Source of the DNA: Dethiosulfatibacter aminovorans DSM 17477
Lineage (GTDB): Bacteria; Bacillota; Clostridia; Tissierellales; Dethiosulfatibacteraceae
Direction: 5' to 3'
Length of the DNA: 64,000 nt
Assembly: GCF_900142005.1 (NCBI RefSeq)
Contig: NZ_FQZL01000005.1
Span: 310,001 to 374,000, forward strand
In this document: one piece after another, positions 51,461 through 62,156 of the stretch
Layout of the letters: each line of letters starts with the position of its first letter
Position numbering within the stretch: the stretch's first letter is position 1
Translations under genes and position numbers: made by a program
Notes under the pieces: generated by a model
Seen by the model: only the letters and a program-made list of their open reading frames with translations
Told to the model about the DNA's origin: nothing
Database searches by the model: none

Positions 51461-52768
51461 CTATAAAAGCACCATGGCCCAAAACACAGTTAAAGGAACT
51501 GCAAGGATTACCCTTTCAAGAAAGAGCAGCACCAGTGTCTTTCCGTCCGACAGCTTGTCAAAGGACAGTATTATCAGTGAGGAGGCTATATATATGAGCT
51601 GGTTAAGCGTGATTACAGCCATAATTATCTGTGTATTTACAGATGCCAGGTCCTTAAGTATTATTGCAGGCATCACCAGGTCTATGCAGTTGAGTATCAG
51701 AGTCTGCCCAAGAAGGAAGGGGTTTTCAAATCCGAAGAGACTCAGATACCATCCGTATGGCATGGTGGCGATTTCAAATATGCCTGTATTTTCAATTATG
51801 ATGTTTGCAATTGTCCCCAGTGATATGAGAAATGGTATAAAGGACAGGAATATACCCAGTATTGAAATAAGGTTTTCTTTCAGGGAGTAATTCGTGGCTC
51901 CTGCCTTTTCTGCTGCATTATCCAGTGCCCGTTTGAGTTTTCCTTCACCTGATGATTCGCTTCTTTTTTCAGTCTTTGCATCATCCAGCCTGGAAAGCGG
52001 CGGTATTCGAACCATAATCAGTCCAAGGGTGTAGAATGTCAGGAACGTAAGGGTATAAAACTTGAAGAAGTATGACATATCCCCTACAAGAGACCAATAA
52101 ATCATTGCTGTAGGAATTGAAGGCACTACAAGTGCCGAGATTATTCTCATGGCTTCTCGCCTGGAAAAAAGCTTCTTTTCATATTGTGCCCCTGTAAGAT
52201 ACATTCCCATGGTGGATCCAATGAAAAATGCCGTGAATATGTTTATAATGGAGTTCCCGGGCACCTTGAAAACAGGTTTGATGAATCTGTCCAGCAATAC
52301 TCCCAGGAATTCTGCAAGTCCGAAATCACTCAAAAGGGGCAGAAAAAGGTTGGCCACTGTTATGAAAACAAGCATGCTTCCGCTCATGATTATTATTTCA
52401 CCACTTGCTATGTTGAGAAATCCAAAGGCCGGTGAATCCAAGAATATGAAAACAATGGTGAATGCCAGGGCTGTAAGGCGAAATAAGACCTGAAAATTGC
52501 TCACGTTGAAATTTTTCCTTATGAATTGGCTTCTTCCTATGGATGAAGGCCTGAACAGCTTTACATCCAATGTAAGGGCGCATACGCCCAGCATGAAGAT
52601 CAGCACTATCGTTGAATAATGCGGCGACAGCCATCCCTGTATTGTGTGGATGATCTTTAGCAGTATTGTGTCCTGGGAACCCGGAAATCGCATTGTGAAT
52701 ATGATAAGTCCAAGTACAGTGAGGCTTATGGATTTTGTAAGGTTCTTCTGTGCATTTTTCTTTTCCAT
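51461..52768 (-). CDS. YjiH-type nucleoside-recognition (GATE) domain membrane protein
   Basis: A 435-residue membrane protein with about ten hydrophobic segments, matching the YjiH family with a nucleoside-recognition (Gate) domain. The typical FFIGSTMGMYLTGAQYE and VVPSIPTAMIYWSLVGDMSYFF segments are present. The function is not established; a transporter is likely. A longer frame starts at 52891, but AAGGAGACACC selects the ATG at 52768 (MEKKNAQKN). It is divergent from the second DMT gene. Confidence 0.8.
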   Translation of the reverse strand: MEKKNAQKNLTKSISLTVLGLIIFTMRFPGSQDTILLKIIHTIQGWLSPHYSTIVLIFMLGVCALTLDVKLFRPSSIGRSQFIRKNFNVSNFQVLFRLTALAFTIVFIFLDSPAFGFLNIASGEIIIMSGSMLVFITVANLFLPLLSDFGLAEFLGVLLDRFIKPVFKVPGNSIINIFTAFFIGSTMGMYLTGAQYEKKLFSRREAMRIISALVVPSIPTAMIYWSLVGDMSYFFKFYTLTFLTFYTLGLIMVRIPPLSRLDDAKTEKRSESSGEGKLKRALDNAAEKAGATNYSLKENLISILGIFLSFIPFLISLGTIANIIIENTGIFEIATMPYGWYLSLFGFENPFLLGQTLILNCIDLVMPAIILKDLASVNTQIIMAVITLNQLIYIASSLIILSFDKLSDGKTLVLLFLERVILAVPLTVFWAMVLL

Positions 52769-52900
52769 GGTGTCTCCTTGTATAATCAGCTTAGTGTTGT
52801 GTATTGGTATCGTTTCTTTAATGTTTTCACGGCTAAGTATACAGTACCCACTGTCAATTATCAATAGACAGGATACAAATAACTGTGACAAAGTATTTCA

Positions 52901-52930
52901 TTGACTATGAGTCTTCATGAAATGTATAAT
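52901..52930 (+). promoter_or_regulatory. Promoter of the second DMT transporter gene
   Basis: TTGACT (52901-52906), 18-bp spacer, TATAAT (52925-52930), 50 bp before the start. Confidence 0.6.
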
Positions 52931-52979
52931 TGTGTTGGAGTTTAGGAAAGTCAATATTGATTGAATGATGGAGAAAAAT

Positions 52980-53885
52980 ATGAATAAAATAAGAGGCATA
53001 TTCATGATTATTGTGGCTACAGCGGGAATGGGCTTTCTGCCGTTTTTTTCCAAAGTGGGTTTCAGTAACGGATTCAATGCATATACATTGATTCTTTTCA
53101 GATGTATGTTTGCTGCAGCAATACTGGTCCCCTATATGAGGATCAAGAAAATAGACTACAGAATTGGCAAGGAGTTTTTCTGGGAACTGGCAGCTGTCAG
53201 TTTTTTCTGCTACGGACTCATGATGCTGGCCGTGGTCAGTTCTTATGCACTAATACCGACGGGGATTGCCACGACCTTGCATTTTATCTATCCAGCTGCT
53301 GTTCTTTTAGGATCAACTGTTTTCTACAGAGAAAAACTGACTCTTGAGAAAGCGGCTGCTGTAATCATTGCCATGGTTGGAATATTTTTGCTGTCAGTTG
53401 AAAAGGGGAGCGTAGCGCTGAATCTTCCCGGAGTTATTCTTGCCTTGCTGTCGGGAGTATTGTATGCAGCATATATACTGAGGGCGTCACATGGAAGAAT
53501 CAGGGAGATGAACTCCTTTGTTCTCGTATATTATCTGGCAGTGTTCAATATATTCTTTATTGCGGCGTTTGCATTTGCTACAGGTAATCTCAATTTTGAC
53601 ATAACATATGTCGGATATGCAGATGTTTTGGCATTGTCCGTATTATCAATATTTGTCATGGCGCTGTTCAAATCAGGACTGAACTATGTATCTTCTCCAA
53701 CGGCAGCCGTATTGAGTACTTTCGAGCCTCTCACAAGCATAGTGGTCGGAGTGTTGCTACTTGGGGAATCCTTCACTTTTAGAAGCGGAATTGGAGCGGC
53801 GGTCATTATTGCTGCGGTGATATTCATTTCCTTCATAGAGAAAAAAAGTGAAGACAAGGCGGTCAGAGCAGAAGGAATGCAATAA
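52980..53885 (+). CDS. EamA/DMT-superfamily transporter
   Basis: A 301-residue membrane protein with ten hydrophobic segments in two EamA repeats (TAGMGFLPFFSKVGFS in the first; SSPTAAVLSTFEPLTSIVVGVLLLGESF in the second). It is not close in sequence to the other DMT protein in this window (26691), so a different substrate is likely. GGAG 6 nt upstream favours ATG 52980 over ATG 52965. Confidence 0.88.
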   Translation: MNKIRGIFMIIVATAGMGFLPFFSKVGFSNGFNAYTLILFRCMFAAAILVPYMRIKKIDYRIGKEFFWELAAVSFFCYGLMMLAVVSSYALIPTGIATTLHFIYPAAVLLGSTVFYREKLTLEKAAAVIIAMVGIFLLSVEKGSVALNLPGVILALLSGVLYAAYILRASHGRIREMNSFVLVYYLAVFNIFFIAAFAFATGNLNFDITYVGYADVLALSVLSIFVMALFKSGLNYVSSPTAAVLSTFEPLTSIVVGVLLLGESFTFRSGIGAAVIIAAVIFISFIEKKSEDKAVRAEGMQ

Positions 53886-53949
53886 ATCTTTATATATTAA
53901 GGAAGATGTTGTATAATAAGTGGATAATATTGTATTAGGAGCACCATTT

Positions 53950-54156
53950 ATGCTAAGTTATGTGGTTTTAGGAATTTTTGTTTTTCTCATAATTTCATTC
54001 ATGTTTGTTCTCTTTGTGGAACTCATATCTTCTGCTGCCGACGGTGAGAAGAGAAGAAAGAAGTTGCTGGAAAAACAGAAGGAAAGAAAGATTATAGCGA
54101 AGAGAGTTCAGAAGTATACTGACAACTACTTTGATAAATACAGCAGGAGGCTATAA
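53950..54156 (+). CDS. Small single-span membrane protein
   Basis: A 68-residue protein with one hydrophobic segment (about 3-28) and a strongly charged Lys/Arg-rich helical tail. TAGGAGC places the start at ATG 53950; a TTG at 53920 is also open. The stop codon overlaps the next ATG (TAATG), so it is made together with the following membrane protein. The family is not recognised; the shape (anchor plus basic coiled tail) suggests an accessory subunit. Confidence 0.7.
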   Translation: MLSYVVLGIFVFLIISFMFVLFVELISSAADGEKRRKKLLEKQKERKIIAKRVQKYTDNYFDKYSRRL

Positions 54157-54653
54157 TGAACAAGGATTATTCCGTAAAGGAAGTTTTGCAGAAAAAAGGT
54201 AAATCCACCATGTTTTTTACTATTGCGGGATTTGCTTCCATATTGATTTTAAACATTTTGATTACCCTGACAAACAAGCTTGGAGGATACAGGAATTTCG
54301 TCAGCATAGGACTGGTTGTTGTTTTTGGGATAATTATCTTTCTCATTGTTGAAAGGATCATTTCCGTCTATGTCTATATGATAGCAGACAAGCATATAGC
54401 TTTTGTGAAAAGGATAGGAAAGAAGGACAATATCATACTTGACGTGAAGTTCAAGGAAATAGACAGGGTACTGCCCATCAGTGAAATGAAGCCCAATGCT
54501 GAAGTCAACAATACATATTATTTCATATACAGCGAAGCCGACGAAAACTGCAAGTTCGGTGAATATAGAAGGGATGGAAAGCTTTACAGATTTGTGTTTG
54601 CTCCCAGCGAGAGGGTAATGAGGATACTTGACAGAAAGGTGACGACTTCATGA
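54156..54653 (+). CDS. Membrane protein of unknown function
   Basis: A 165-residue protein with two hydrophobic segments (about 19-40 and 48-72) and a cytoplasmic part of about 90 residues with predicted beta strands, resembling a PH-like or YcxB-like layout. No known motif stands out. It overlaps the upstream small gene by one base and the downstream decarboxylase gene by 4 bp, so the three are coupled. Confidence 0.7.
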   Translation: MNKDYSVKEVLQKKGKSTMFFTIAGFASILILNILITLTNKLGGYRNFVSIGLVVVFGIIIFLIVERIISVYVYMIADKHIAFVKRIGKKDNIILDVKFKEIDRVLPISEMKPNAEVNNTYYFIYSEADENCKFGEYRRDGKLYRFVFAPSERVMRILDRKVTTS

Positions 54654-56077
54654 AGCTTGGAGAAGAGCTGAAAAAATACAGAGAAGCAGGGACAGCCAGA
54701 TTCCATATGCCCGGACACAAGGGCATTTCTTCCTGTCTGGAGGAAGTTTTTGTGTTGGGAAACGACGTTACGGAGGTTGACGGACTGGACAATCTCCACA
54801 AGCCTACAGGTGTAATAAAGGATCTGTTGGAGGACATATCAGGGGTTTACGGGTCATACAAAACTTTGATTTCAACAAACGGCAGCACTTCATCCCTTCA
54901 AAGTGCAATACTTGGAGTGACAAAGCCCGGTGACAGCATTCTGGTCGACAGAAACTGCCACAAGTCCGTATACAATGCAATGATACTGGGAGACTTGAAT
55001 CCCGTATACCTGATGCCGAAATGCGATGAGGAGTCGGGTCTTTCATGGATAGAGGATCTTGCCGGTCTGGAAGAATCCATAAGGGCGGATGAGAAAATCA
55101 AGGCAGTTGTGCTGACGTATCCTACGTACTTCGGCATATGCTGCGATATGGAAAAAATAGCTGAAACGGTGCACAGATACGACAGGATACTAATAGTGGA
55201 CGAGGCACATGGAAGTCACTTGAGATTTTGCGACAGTCTTCCGTGTTCGGCCCTTGATGCGGGTGCGGACATTGTAGTCCAAAGTACCCACAAGACTTTG
55301 CCGTCACTGACCCAGTCATCCCTCCTTCATATCAGGGATGAAAAACATGTTGAGGGTGTATCCGACATGATATCCATGCTCCTTACTTCAAGCCCTTCAT
55401 ATCTTATGATGGCATCCATTGAAGCATCAGTTGACTTGATGGACAGGGAAGGAAGCAGCAGGCTTAAAGCTAACATGGACTGTGTGGACAAAATGGCGGA
55501 CAGATATGAAAATGCCGGCAGGATATTCAGGAAGAGGGATTATTTCATAAAAAGGGGAGTCCATGACTTCGACGATACAAGACTTCTCTTCAAGACTTCT
55601 GAAATAGGAGTGGATGGAGGCAGGGCAGAATCGATTCTTAGAAAAGAATACAATGTACAGGTGGAAATGGCAGACACGAACTATGTAAATGCCTTCATGA
55701 CAGCCTGTGACGGTGCCTATGACATTGAAAGGCTCTTTGCTGCTGTCAATGACATGGTTTTGAAATACGGCATGACTGCAGATGATGAAAAAACCGGTAG
55801 TGAAGATGAAGCAAGCATGCCATGCACCATGGAATGCCCGGAAATGGCAATGAACATGAGGAAGGCCTTCTATTCGGAAAAGACTTCTGTGGATATTATT
55901 GATGCCGTAGGGGAAATCTGTGGATGCCATATAACACCTTATCCGCCGGGAATACCTCTGCTATGTCCCGGAGAAAAGATAACGGGACAGTTGGTTGAAA
56001 GGATAATTAAGATTTCAAAATCCGGCATTGAAGTTATGGGTCTGGAAGAAGGAAAGATAAAAATAATAAAGATATAG
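54650..56077 (+). CDS. Orn/Lys/Arg decarboxylase family PLP enzyme (YaaO/SpeA-like)
   Basis: A 475-residue fold-I PLP enzyme of the Orn/Lys/Arg decarboxylase major-domain family. FHMPGHKG near the start, TNGSTSSLQSAI, VDEAHGSHL and the PLP-lysine motif STHKTLPSLTQSS are clear. Its place before tmk, darA, holB and ricT matches yaaO in Bacillus subtilis. It could decarboxylate arginine, lysine or ornithine for polyamine synthesis; the exact substrate is not readable. Confidence 0.9.
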   Translation: MKLGEELKKYREAGTARFHMPGHKGISSCLEEVFVLGNDVTEVDGLDNLHKPTGVIKDLLEDISGVYGSYKTLISTNGSTSSLQSAILGVTKPGDSILVDRNCHKSVYNAMILGDLNPVYLMPKCDEESGLSWIEDLAGLEESIRADEKIKAVVLTYPTYFGICCDMEKIAETVHRYDRILIVDEAHGSHLRFCDSLPCSALDAGADIVVQSTHKTLPSLTQSSLLHIRDEKHVEGVSDMISMLLTSSPSYLMMASIEASVDLMDREGSSRLKANMDCVDKMADRYENAGRIFRKRDYFIKRGVHDFDDTRLLFKTSEIGVDGGRAESILRKEYNVQVEMADTNYVNAFMTACDGAYDIERLFAAVNDMVLKYGMTADDEKTGSEDEASMPCTMECPEMAMNMRKAFYSEKTSVDIIDAVGEICGCHITPYPPGIPLLCPGEKITGQLVERIIKISKSGIEVMGLEEGKIKIIKI

Positions 56078-56095
56078 CAAAATACAGGAGTGTTT

Positions 56096-56713
56096 ATGAA
56101 TAAAGGACTTTTTATAGTGCTTGAAGGGCCGGATGGGGCAGGGAAAAGCACAGTGGCAAGGCTCATAGCAGATTATTTGGAAAAAAAGGGACACAGCATA
56201 GAATTTTCAAGGGAACCCGGTGGTACTCCCATCAGTGAGAAAATAAGGGATATAATACTTGACTGCGACCACAAGGAGATGGCGGATACTACTGAGGCAT
56301 TGCTCTATGCGGCTTCAAGAGCCCAGCATGTTGCAGAAAAGATAAGACCGCTCATAGAATCGGGTAAAACAGTCATATGTGAAAGATTCTACCATTCAAG
56401 CCTTGTCTACCAGGGAATAGGCAGAAAGCTGGGAGTGGAGAAGATAAGGGAGATAAATGAATTTGCTATCGGCGGTACATATCCAGACCTTGTACTTTTT
56501 CTTGATATCAATCCCGAAGTTGCCCTTAAGAGGAAGACAGACATAGATGGCGGAGACAGGCTTGAAAACGAGCATATATCCTTCCATATGGATGTATATA
56601 AGGGCTACAAGGAGATAATAAAGATATCTCCGGAAATCAAGGTGGTTGATGCATCTGTTGACAAGGAACAGGTATTTAAAAATGTGATCAGTGAACTGGA
56701 AAAGATAATCTAG
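56096..56713 (+). CDS. tmk: Thymidylate kinase
   Basis: A 205-residue kinase that phosphorylates dTMP to dTDP. P-loop EGPDGAGKST, REPGGTPISEKIRD, and the RFYHSSLVYQG segment (usually DRY; Glu replaces Asp here) are present. GGAG 5 nt upstream favours the ATG at 56096 over the GTG at 56090. Part of the conserved tmk-darA-holB-ricT block. Confidence 0.95.
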   Translation: MNKGLFIVLEGPDGAGKSTVARLIADYLEKKGHSIEFSREPGGTPISEKIRDIILDCDHKEMADTTEALLYAASRAQHVAEKIRPLIESGKTVICERFYHSSLVYQGIGRKLGVEKIREINEFAIGGTYPDLVLFLDINPEVALKRKTDIDGGDRLENEHISFHMDVYKGYKEIIKISPEIKVVDASVDKEQVFKNVISELEKII

Positions 56714-56726
56714 ACAGGAGGATGCA

Positions 56727-57059
56727 ATGAAACTTGTAGTTGCGGTTATACAGGATGAGGATGCAAACAAGGTGTCTTCGGAACTTAGGGACAAGGATTT
56801 CGGACTTACCAAGCTTGCTTCGACGGGAGGCTTTTTAAGCTCAGGGAACACAACACTGTTGATAGGTGTTGAAAAGGAAAAGGTGGACGAGGTCCTTGAC
56901 ATAGTCAGAGCAAACTGTCAGACAAGGAAGAAGCATACATCCGCTACTCTGCCAAGTGCGTATACGGCAACAAGCGGATACATACCCAGGTCGATAGAAG
57001 TTCTTATAGGGGGAGCGACGGTTTTCGTCCTTGACGTGGATAAATTTGAAAAAATGTAG
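56727..57059 (+). CDS. darA: Cyclic-di-AMP receptor DarA (PstA), PII-like
   Basis: A 110-residue trimeric PII-like protein that binds cyclic di-AMP. MKLVVAVIQDEDANKV, the TKLASTGGFLSSGNTTLLIGV segment forming the nucleotide pocket and the C-terminal GGATVFVLDV match YaaQ/DarA/PstA. Neighbours tmk and holB are the same as in Bacillus. Its signalling target is unknown. Confidence 0.95.
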   Translation: MKLVVAVIQDEDANKVSSELRDKDFGLTKLASTGGFLSSGNTTLLIGVEKEKVDEVLDIVRANCQTRKKHTSATLPSAYTATSGYIPRSIEVLIGGATVFVLDVDKFEKM

Positions 57060-57070
57060 GTGATTTTTTA

Positions 57071-58069
57071 ATGGATGGATTGGGCTATGACGAGGTAATA
57101 GGTCAGGACAAAATAAAAAAACATTTGATGGATATCACGAAAAGTGATAGTATTTCACATGGGTACATATTTGAAGGGCCAAAGGGAACAGGAAAACTCA
57201 GGCTTGCAGAAGTATTTGCACAGACAATACTGTGTACCGAAAGAAACGACTACCCCTGCGGAGTCTGCAGTTCCTGCATAAAGGCAATGGCGGGCAGTCA
57301 CCCGGATATCCATGTAATGGATTACAGTGAAAATTCCATAAAAAGGCAGGATGTGGATGAAATCCAGGAAATCGTCTATGTAAAGCCCTATGAAAGCAGA
57401 AGAAAGGTAATAATCATCAATGATGCCCAAAAGATGACCGTACAGGCGTCAAACACCTTTCTGAAGACATTGGAGGAGCCTCCTGAGGATACTGTCATAA
57501 TTCTCATCACCCTAAATCAGAGCCTCATTATTCAAACCATTGTATCAAGGTGCCAGACCATAAAGCTTGACAGGATAAGCGACAGGGAAGTGAAAAGGAT
57601 ACTCATGGAGGAATACGGCGTAGAGAGTCAAATGGCAGGGCTCATAACGGGATATTCAAAGGGGATAGTGCAGAGGGCGGTAAATATTCTCCGGGAGGAA
57701 GTGAATATACTTCAGCTCAGGGGAGAAATTGTCGATATGGTTGACGATATATTGAAAAGCGGAAAATCAATAGTTTTTGAATACGAAAAATACTTTGACA
57801 AGCACAAAGATGATATAGATGACATTTTGGAAATACTCATGATATGGTTCAGGGACCTTTCCTTCTACAAGGTAGGGGCGGTGGACCAGATTATAAATAT
57901 AGACAGGATGAGCCTGATAGAGAAGCAGTCTGGAAAGACTGACGGGAAAAGGTGTTCTGAAATGTATGAATTGTTTCAGAATACATATGATGATGTAAAG
58001 AGCAACGTGAACTATAAATTGGCAATAGACAACATGCTATTCGGAATACAGGAGGTAAAGCATGATTAG
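57071..58069 (+). CDS. holB: DNA polymerase III subunit delta prime
   Basis: A 332-residue clamp-loader subunit. P-loop-like GPKGTGKLR, the zinc module with four Cys (CTERNDYPCGVCSSC), VIINDAQKMT and the SRC motif (VSRCQTIKL) are seen. It overlaps ricT by 8 bp. GATTTTTTA before the start gives a poor ribosome site; coupling from darA (11 bp upstream) may help. Confidence 0.94.
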   Translation: MDGLGYDEVIGQDKIKKHLMDITKSDSISHGYIFEGPKGTGKLRLAEVFAQTILCTERNDYPCGVCSSCIKAMAGSHPDIHVMDYSENSIKRQDVDEIQEIVYVKPYESRRKVIIINDAQKMTVQASNTFLKTLEEPPEDTVIILITLNQSLIIQTIVSRCQTIKLDRISDREVKRILMEEYGVESQMAGLITGYSKGIVQRAVNILREEVNILQLRGEIVDMVDDILKSGKSIVFEYEKYFDKHKDDIDDILEILMIWFRDLSFYKVGAVDQIINIDRMSLIEKQSGKTDGKRCSEMYELFQNTYDDVKSNVNYKLAIDNMLFGIQEVKHD

Positions 58070-59327
58070 CGTAGTAGGAGTAAGGTTTAAGAAAGCCGGA
58101 AAGATATATTATTTCGATCCTGACAGCAAACTTGTCAAGAAGGATGATGATGTAATAGTGGAGACTGCAAGAGGAATAGAATTCGGTTCCGCAGTGGTAG
58201 GCCCCAAACTGATAAGTGAAGAAGAAGTGATTCAGCCCCTTAAGAAGGTCCTGCGGGTTGCAACCAAGGACGATATTGAAAAAAATGCCAGGAACAAGAG
58301 GAATGAGCAGAAGGCATTTGTTACATGCATGGAAAAAATTGAAGAGCATAAGCTTGAAATGAAGCTTGTGGATGTTGAATATACATTTGACAACAACAAG
58401 GTCATATTCTATTTCACAGCCGAAGGAAGGGTTGATTTCAGAGAGCTTGTAAAGGATCTTGCATCCATATTCAAGACAAGGATAGAGCTGAGGCAGATAG
58501 GAGTAAGGGACGAAGCCAAGATGATAGGAGGTCTTGGACCATGTGGGAGACCCTTGTGCTGTTCCAGCTTCCTGGGTGATTTTGCACCGGTATCCATAAA
58601 GATGGCAAAGGAACAGAGCCTTTCCCTTAATCCTACAAAGATATCAGGAATATGTTCAAGACTTATGTGCTGTCTAAACTATGAAAAGGACCTTTACGAA
58701 GAAAATCTTGACCGTCTTCCCAAAATTGGAGACAGGGTGGAGACACCAAACGGCATAGGTGATGTAATAAGGATAAATCCCCTTCTTTCAAAGGTTAAGG
58801 TAAGGATAAAAAGAAGCTCTGATAGAGGCGATATTGACGAGATAGAGGATTTTGAAGAAGAGGATGTTAAGAAGCTTAAAAAAGGCGACAAGGGATATGA
58901 CAGATCCGAACCGAGTCCAAAGAATACTGGAAAGCCTGACAGGCAAAACAAGGACGGCAAAAAGGAAGGACAGGGAAGGAAAGACCAGGACAGGAAGGAC
59001 AGATATAGAAAAGGAAAGCAAAGCAAGAACAAGGTCGAAGTGAAGGAAGGACAGGAAAATAAGGATGTGTCCGAGAAACAAGACCAGCCCCAAAAGCAGG
59101 ACGATAGGGGCAAGCAGCCGAAGCAGCAGAAACGTCCGAGACAACCCAAACAACAAAATAAGCAAGAGCAGCAAAGTCAGGACAAAAAAGAAGGGTTGGA
59201 AAAGAAGGAAAGACCGGAAAGGAAAGGCAGGTCCAACAAGAAAAGCAGATACAGAAAAGACAGGAATGACAACAGGGACAGACAGGAAAAGAAGGAAAAA
59301 CCTGAAAACAGTGAAAAACAACAATAA
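58062..59327 (+). CDS. ricT: RicT (YaaT) PSP1-domain protein with long charged tail
   Basis: A 421-residue protein. Residues 1 to about 275 are the conserved RicT/YaaT region with the PSP1 domain and two Cys groups (GPCGRPLCCSSF and GICSRLMCCLNYE), which hold [4Fe-4S] clusters in the Ric (YlbF-YmcA-YaaT) complex that guides RNase Y and mRNA maturation. Residues about 276-421 are a low-complexity tail made almost only of Lys, Arg, Gln, Glu, Asp, Asn and Pro. The tail is likely disordered and could bind RNA or DNA. Bacillus YaaT lacks a tail of this length. Confidence 0.93.
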   Translation: MISVVGVRFKKAGKIYYFDPDSKLVKKDDDVIVETARGIEFGSAVVGPKLISEEEVIQPLKKVLRVATKDDIEKNARNKRNEQKAFVTCMEKIEEHKLEMKLVDVEYTFDNNKVIFYFTAEGRVDFRELVKDLASIFKTRIELRQIGVRDEAKMIGGLGPCGRPLCCSSFLGDFAPVSIKMAKEQSLSLNPTKISGICSRLMCCLNYEKDLYEENLDRLPKIGDRVETPNGIGDVIRINPLLSKVKVRIKRSSDRGDIDEIEDFEEEDVKKLKKGDKGYDRSEPSPKNTGKPDRQNKDGKKEGQGRKDQDRKDRYRKGKQSKNKVEVKEGQENKDVSEKQDQPQKQDDRGKQPKQQKRPRQPKQQNKQEQQSQDKKEGLEKKERPERKGRSNKKSRYRKDRNDNRDRQEKKEKPENSEKQQ

Positions 59328-59402
59328 TTTTACTTTAAATAAATTGACATCAGTGGTAAAATAATGTAGAGTTTATTTAGCTTCAATTAAGGAGGTGTAG
59401 TG

Positions 59403-59573
59403 ATGGCTTATAAAATTAATGATGCTTGCATTAGCTGTGGAGCTTGTGAGGCAGAATGTCCAGTAGGTTGCATCAGTGCAGGAGACGATATCTATGTAAT
59501 AGATGAGGCTGCTTGTATTGACTGTGGAGCATGCGCTAGCGTATGTCCTGTAGAAGCACCTGTTCAAGTTTAA
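59403..59573 (+). CDS. 2[4Fe-4S] clostridial-type ferredoxin
   Basis: A 56-residue ferredoxin with two CxxCxxCxxxCP motifs (CISCGACEAECP and CIDCGACASVCP), a low-potential electron carrier. AAGGAGGTG at 59390-59398 is a strong ribosome site and a terminator follows at once, so it is a single, probably highly expressed gene. It may feed nitrogenase and other ferredoxin-dependent enzymes. Confidence 0.96.
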   Translation: MAYKINDACISCGACEAECPVGCISAGDDIYVIDEAACIDCGACASVCPVEAPVQV

Positions 59574-59586
59574 TCTAATGTAAACC

Positions 59587-59616
59587 AAAAAAGTTCTCTT
59601 TCGAGAACTTTTTTTC
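59587..59616. terminator. Bidirectional terminator between ferredoxin and DegV genes
   Basis: AAAGTTCTC/GAGAACTTT (59590-59598, 59603-59611) with a 4-nt loop, A-rich on one side and T7 on the other, between convergent genes. Confidence 0.93.
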
Positions 59617-59646
59617 ATTTTTTGTAAGAAAAAATTGCGAATGCAG

Positions 59647-60471
59647 TTAAAATGCTACAACTATCCCTCCGTCGTCTGCATATACAGTGCTGATGCCACG
59701 GGCTTCAAATATCAGGATTTCCTTGAAGGGATATTTCTTAAGTATGTCTTCCTTGAGACTCTGAGCCTTTTCAAGAGCGTTGACATGAGTGATGCCAAGA
59801 ATTGTGTTTTCATAGTCAACATCCTCTTCTCCTATCATTTCCACAAGCCTGTTGAAGGCTTTCTTCTTGCCTCGCACCTTGTCGAGGGCTATTATCTCTC
59901 CTTCATCGTTGGCGCTCATGATTGGACAAATCTGCAGGAATGTAGCCAGAGATGCCTTTACCTTGCTGAGCCTTCCGGCCTTTAGGAGATGGTCGTAGGA
60001 TTCAAGGATGAACAGGGTCTTGAGCTTTTTTACATAATTGGATGTGATGCTGACGATTTCTTCCCTTGTATGGTTCAGATCCATAAGTTCCTTTATCTTT
60101 ACGCTTATCATTGATTGCGCAGAAGAAGCCGACCTGGAGTCGAATACATGGACAAAGGAGTCTATTGAATTGTCCCTGATCATTTCACATGCAGTTATGG
60201 CGCTGTTGTAGGAGCCGCTTAACTTACTTGAAAGGGTTACGACAAAATTCTCCTTGTTTTTTATGAAAGCGTCATAATACTCACCAGGTGAAGGACAGGC
60301 GGTTTTCAAGGTCAGGCTGCCCTTGATCTTGTTGAGGAGAAAATTTGTATCAAGATCATTGTCGATAATCTCTTCATTGTCAATTATTATCTTAAGCGGC
60401 ACCGTTTCGAAGTAGTCTTTGATTTTGTCATTGACATCTGTACAGCTGTCTACAATTATTTTTCTATCCAT
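59647..60471 (-). CDS. DegV family fatty-acid-binding protein
   Basis: A 274-residue DegV/FakB-type protein that binds a fatty acid for phosphorylation by FakA. The N-terminal IIVDSCTDV, the TACPSPGEYYDAF segment (usually TSQPS, here ACPSPG), LSSKLSGSYNSA, VFDSRSASSAQ and the C-terminal DGGIVV are family features. No DAK-type kinase (fakA) is nearby. AAAGGATAA precedes the start on the minus strand. Confidence 0.92.
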   Translation of the reverse strand: MDRKIIVDSCTDVNDKIKDYFETVPLKIIIDNEEIIDNDLDTNFLLNKIKGSLTLKTACPSPGEYYDAFIKNKENFVVTLSSKLSGSYNSAITACEMIRDNSIDSFVHVFDSRSASSAQSMISVKIKELMDLNHTREEIVSITSNYVKKLKTLFILESYDHLLKAGRLSKVKASLATFLQICPIMSANDEGEIIALDKVRGKKKAFNRLVEMIGEEDVDYENTILGITHVNALEKAQSLKEDILKKYPFKEILIFEARGISTVYADDGGIVVAF

Positions 60472-60664
60472 AAATTATCCTTTCTTTTTAATCTACTATT
60501 ATTATAACAGTTAAATTGTTAAATTCATTAAAAATATAAAAATATAAATGTTTTTTAACAATTTATGATATATAATATGATATATGTGTTGACATAGCAT
60601 ATTTTTTTTGATAGGTTATATAAAATTACAATATATATCGCATAATCATTTTTGGATTATTTAA

Positions 60665-62140
<1,476 letters not shown>

Positions 62141-62156
62141 TAATAGGAGAAAGAAT

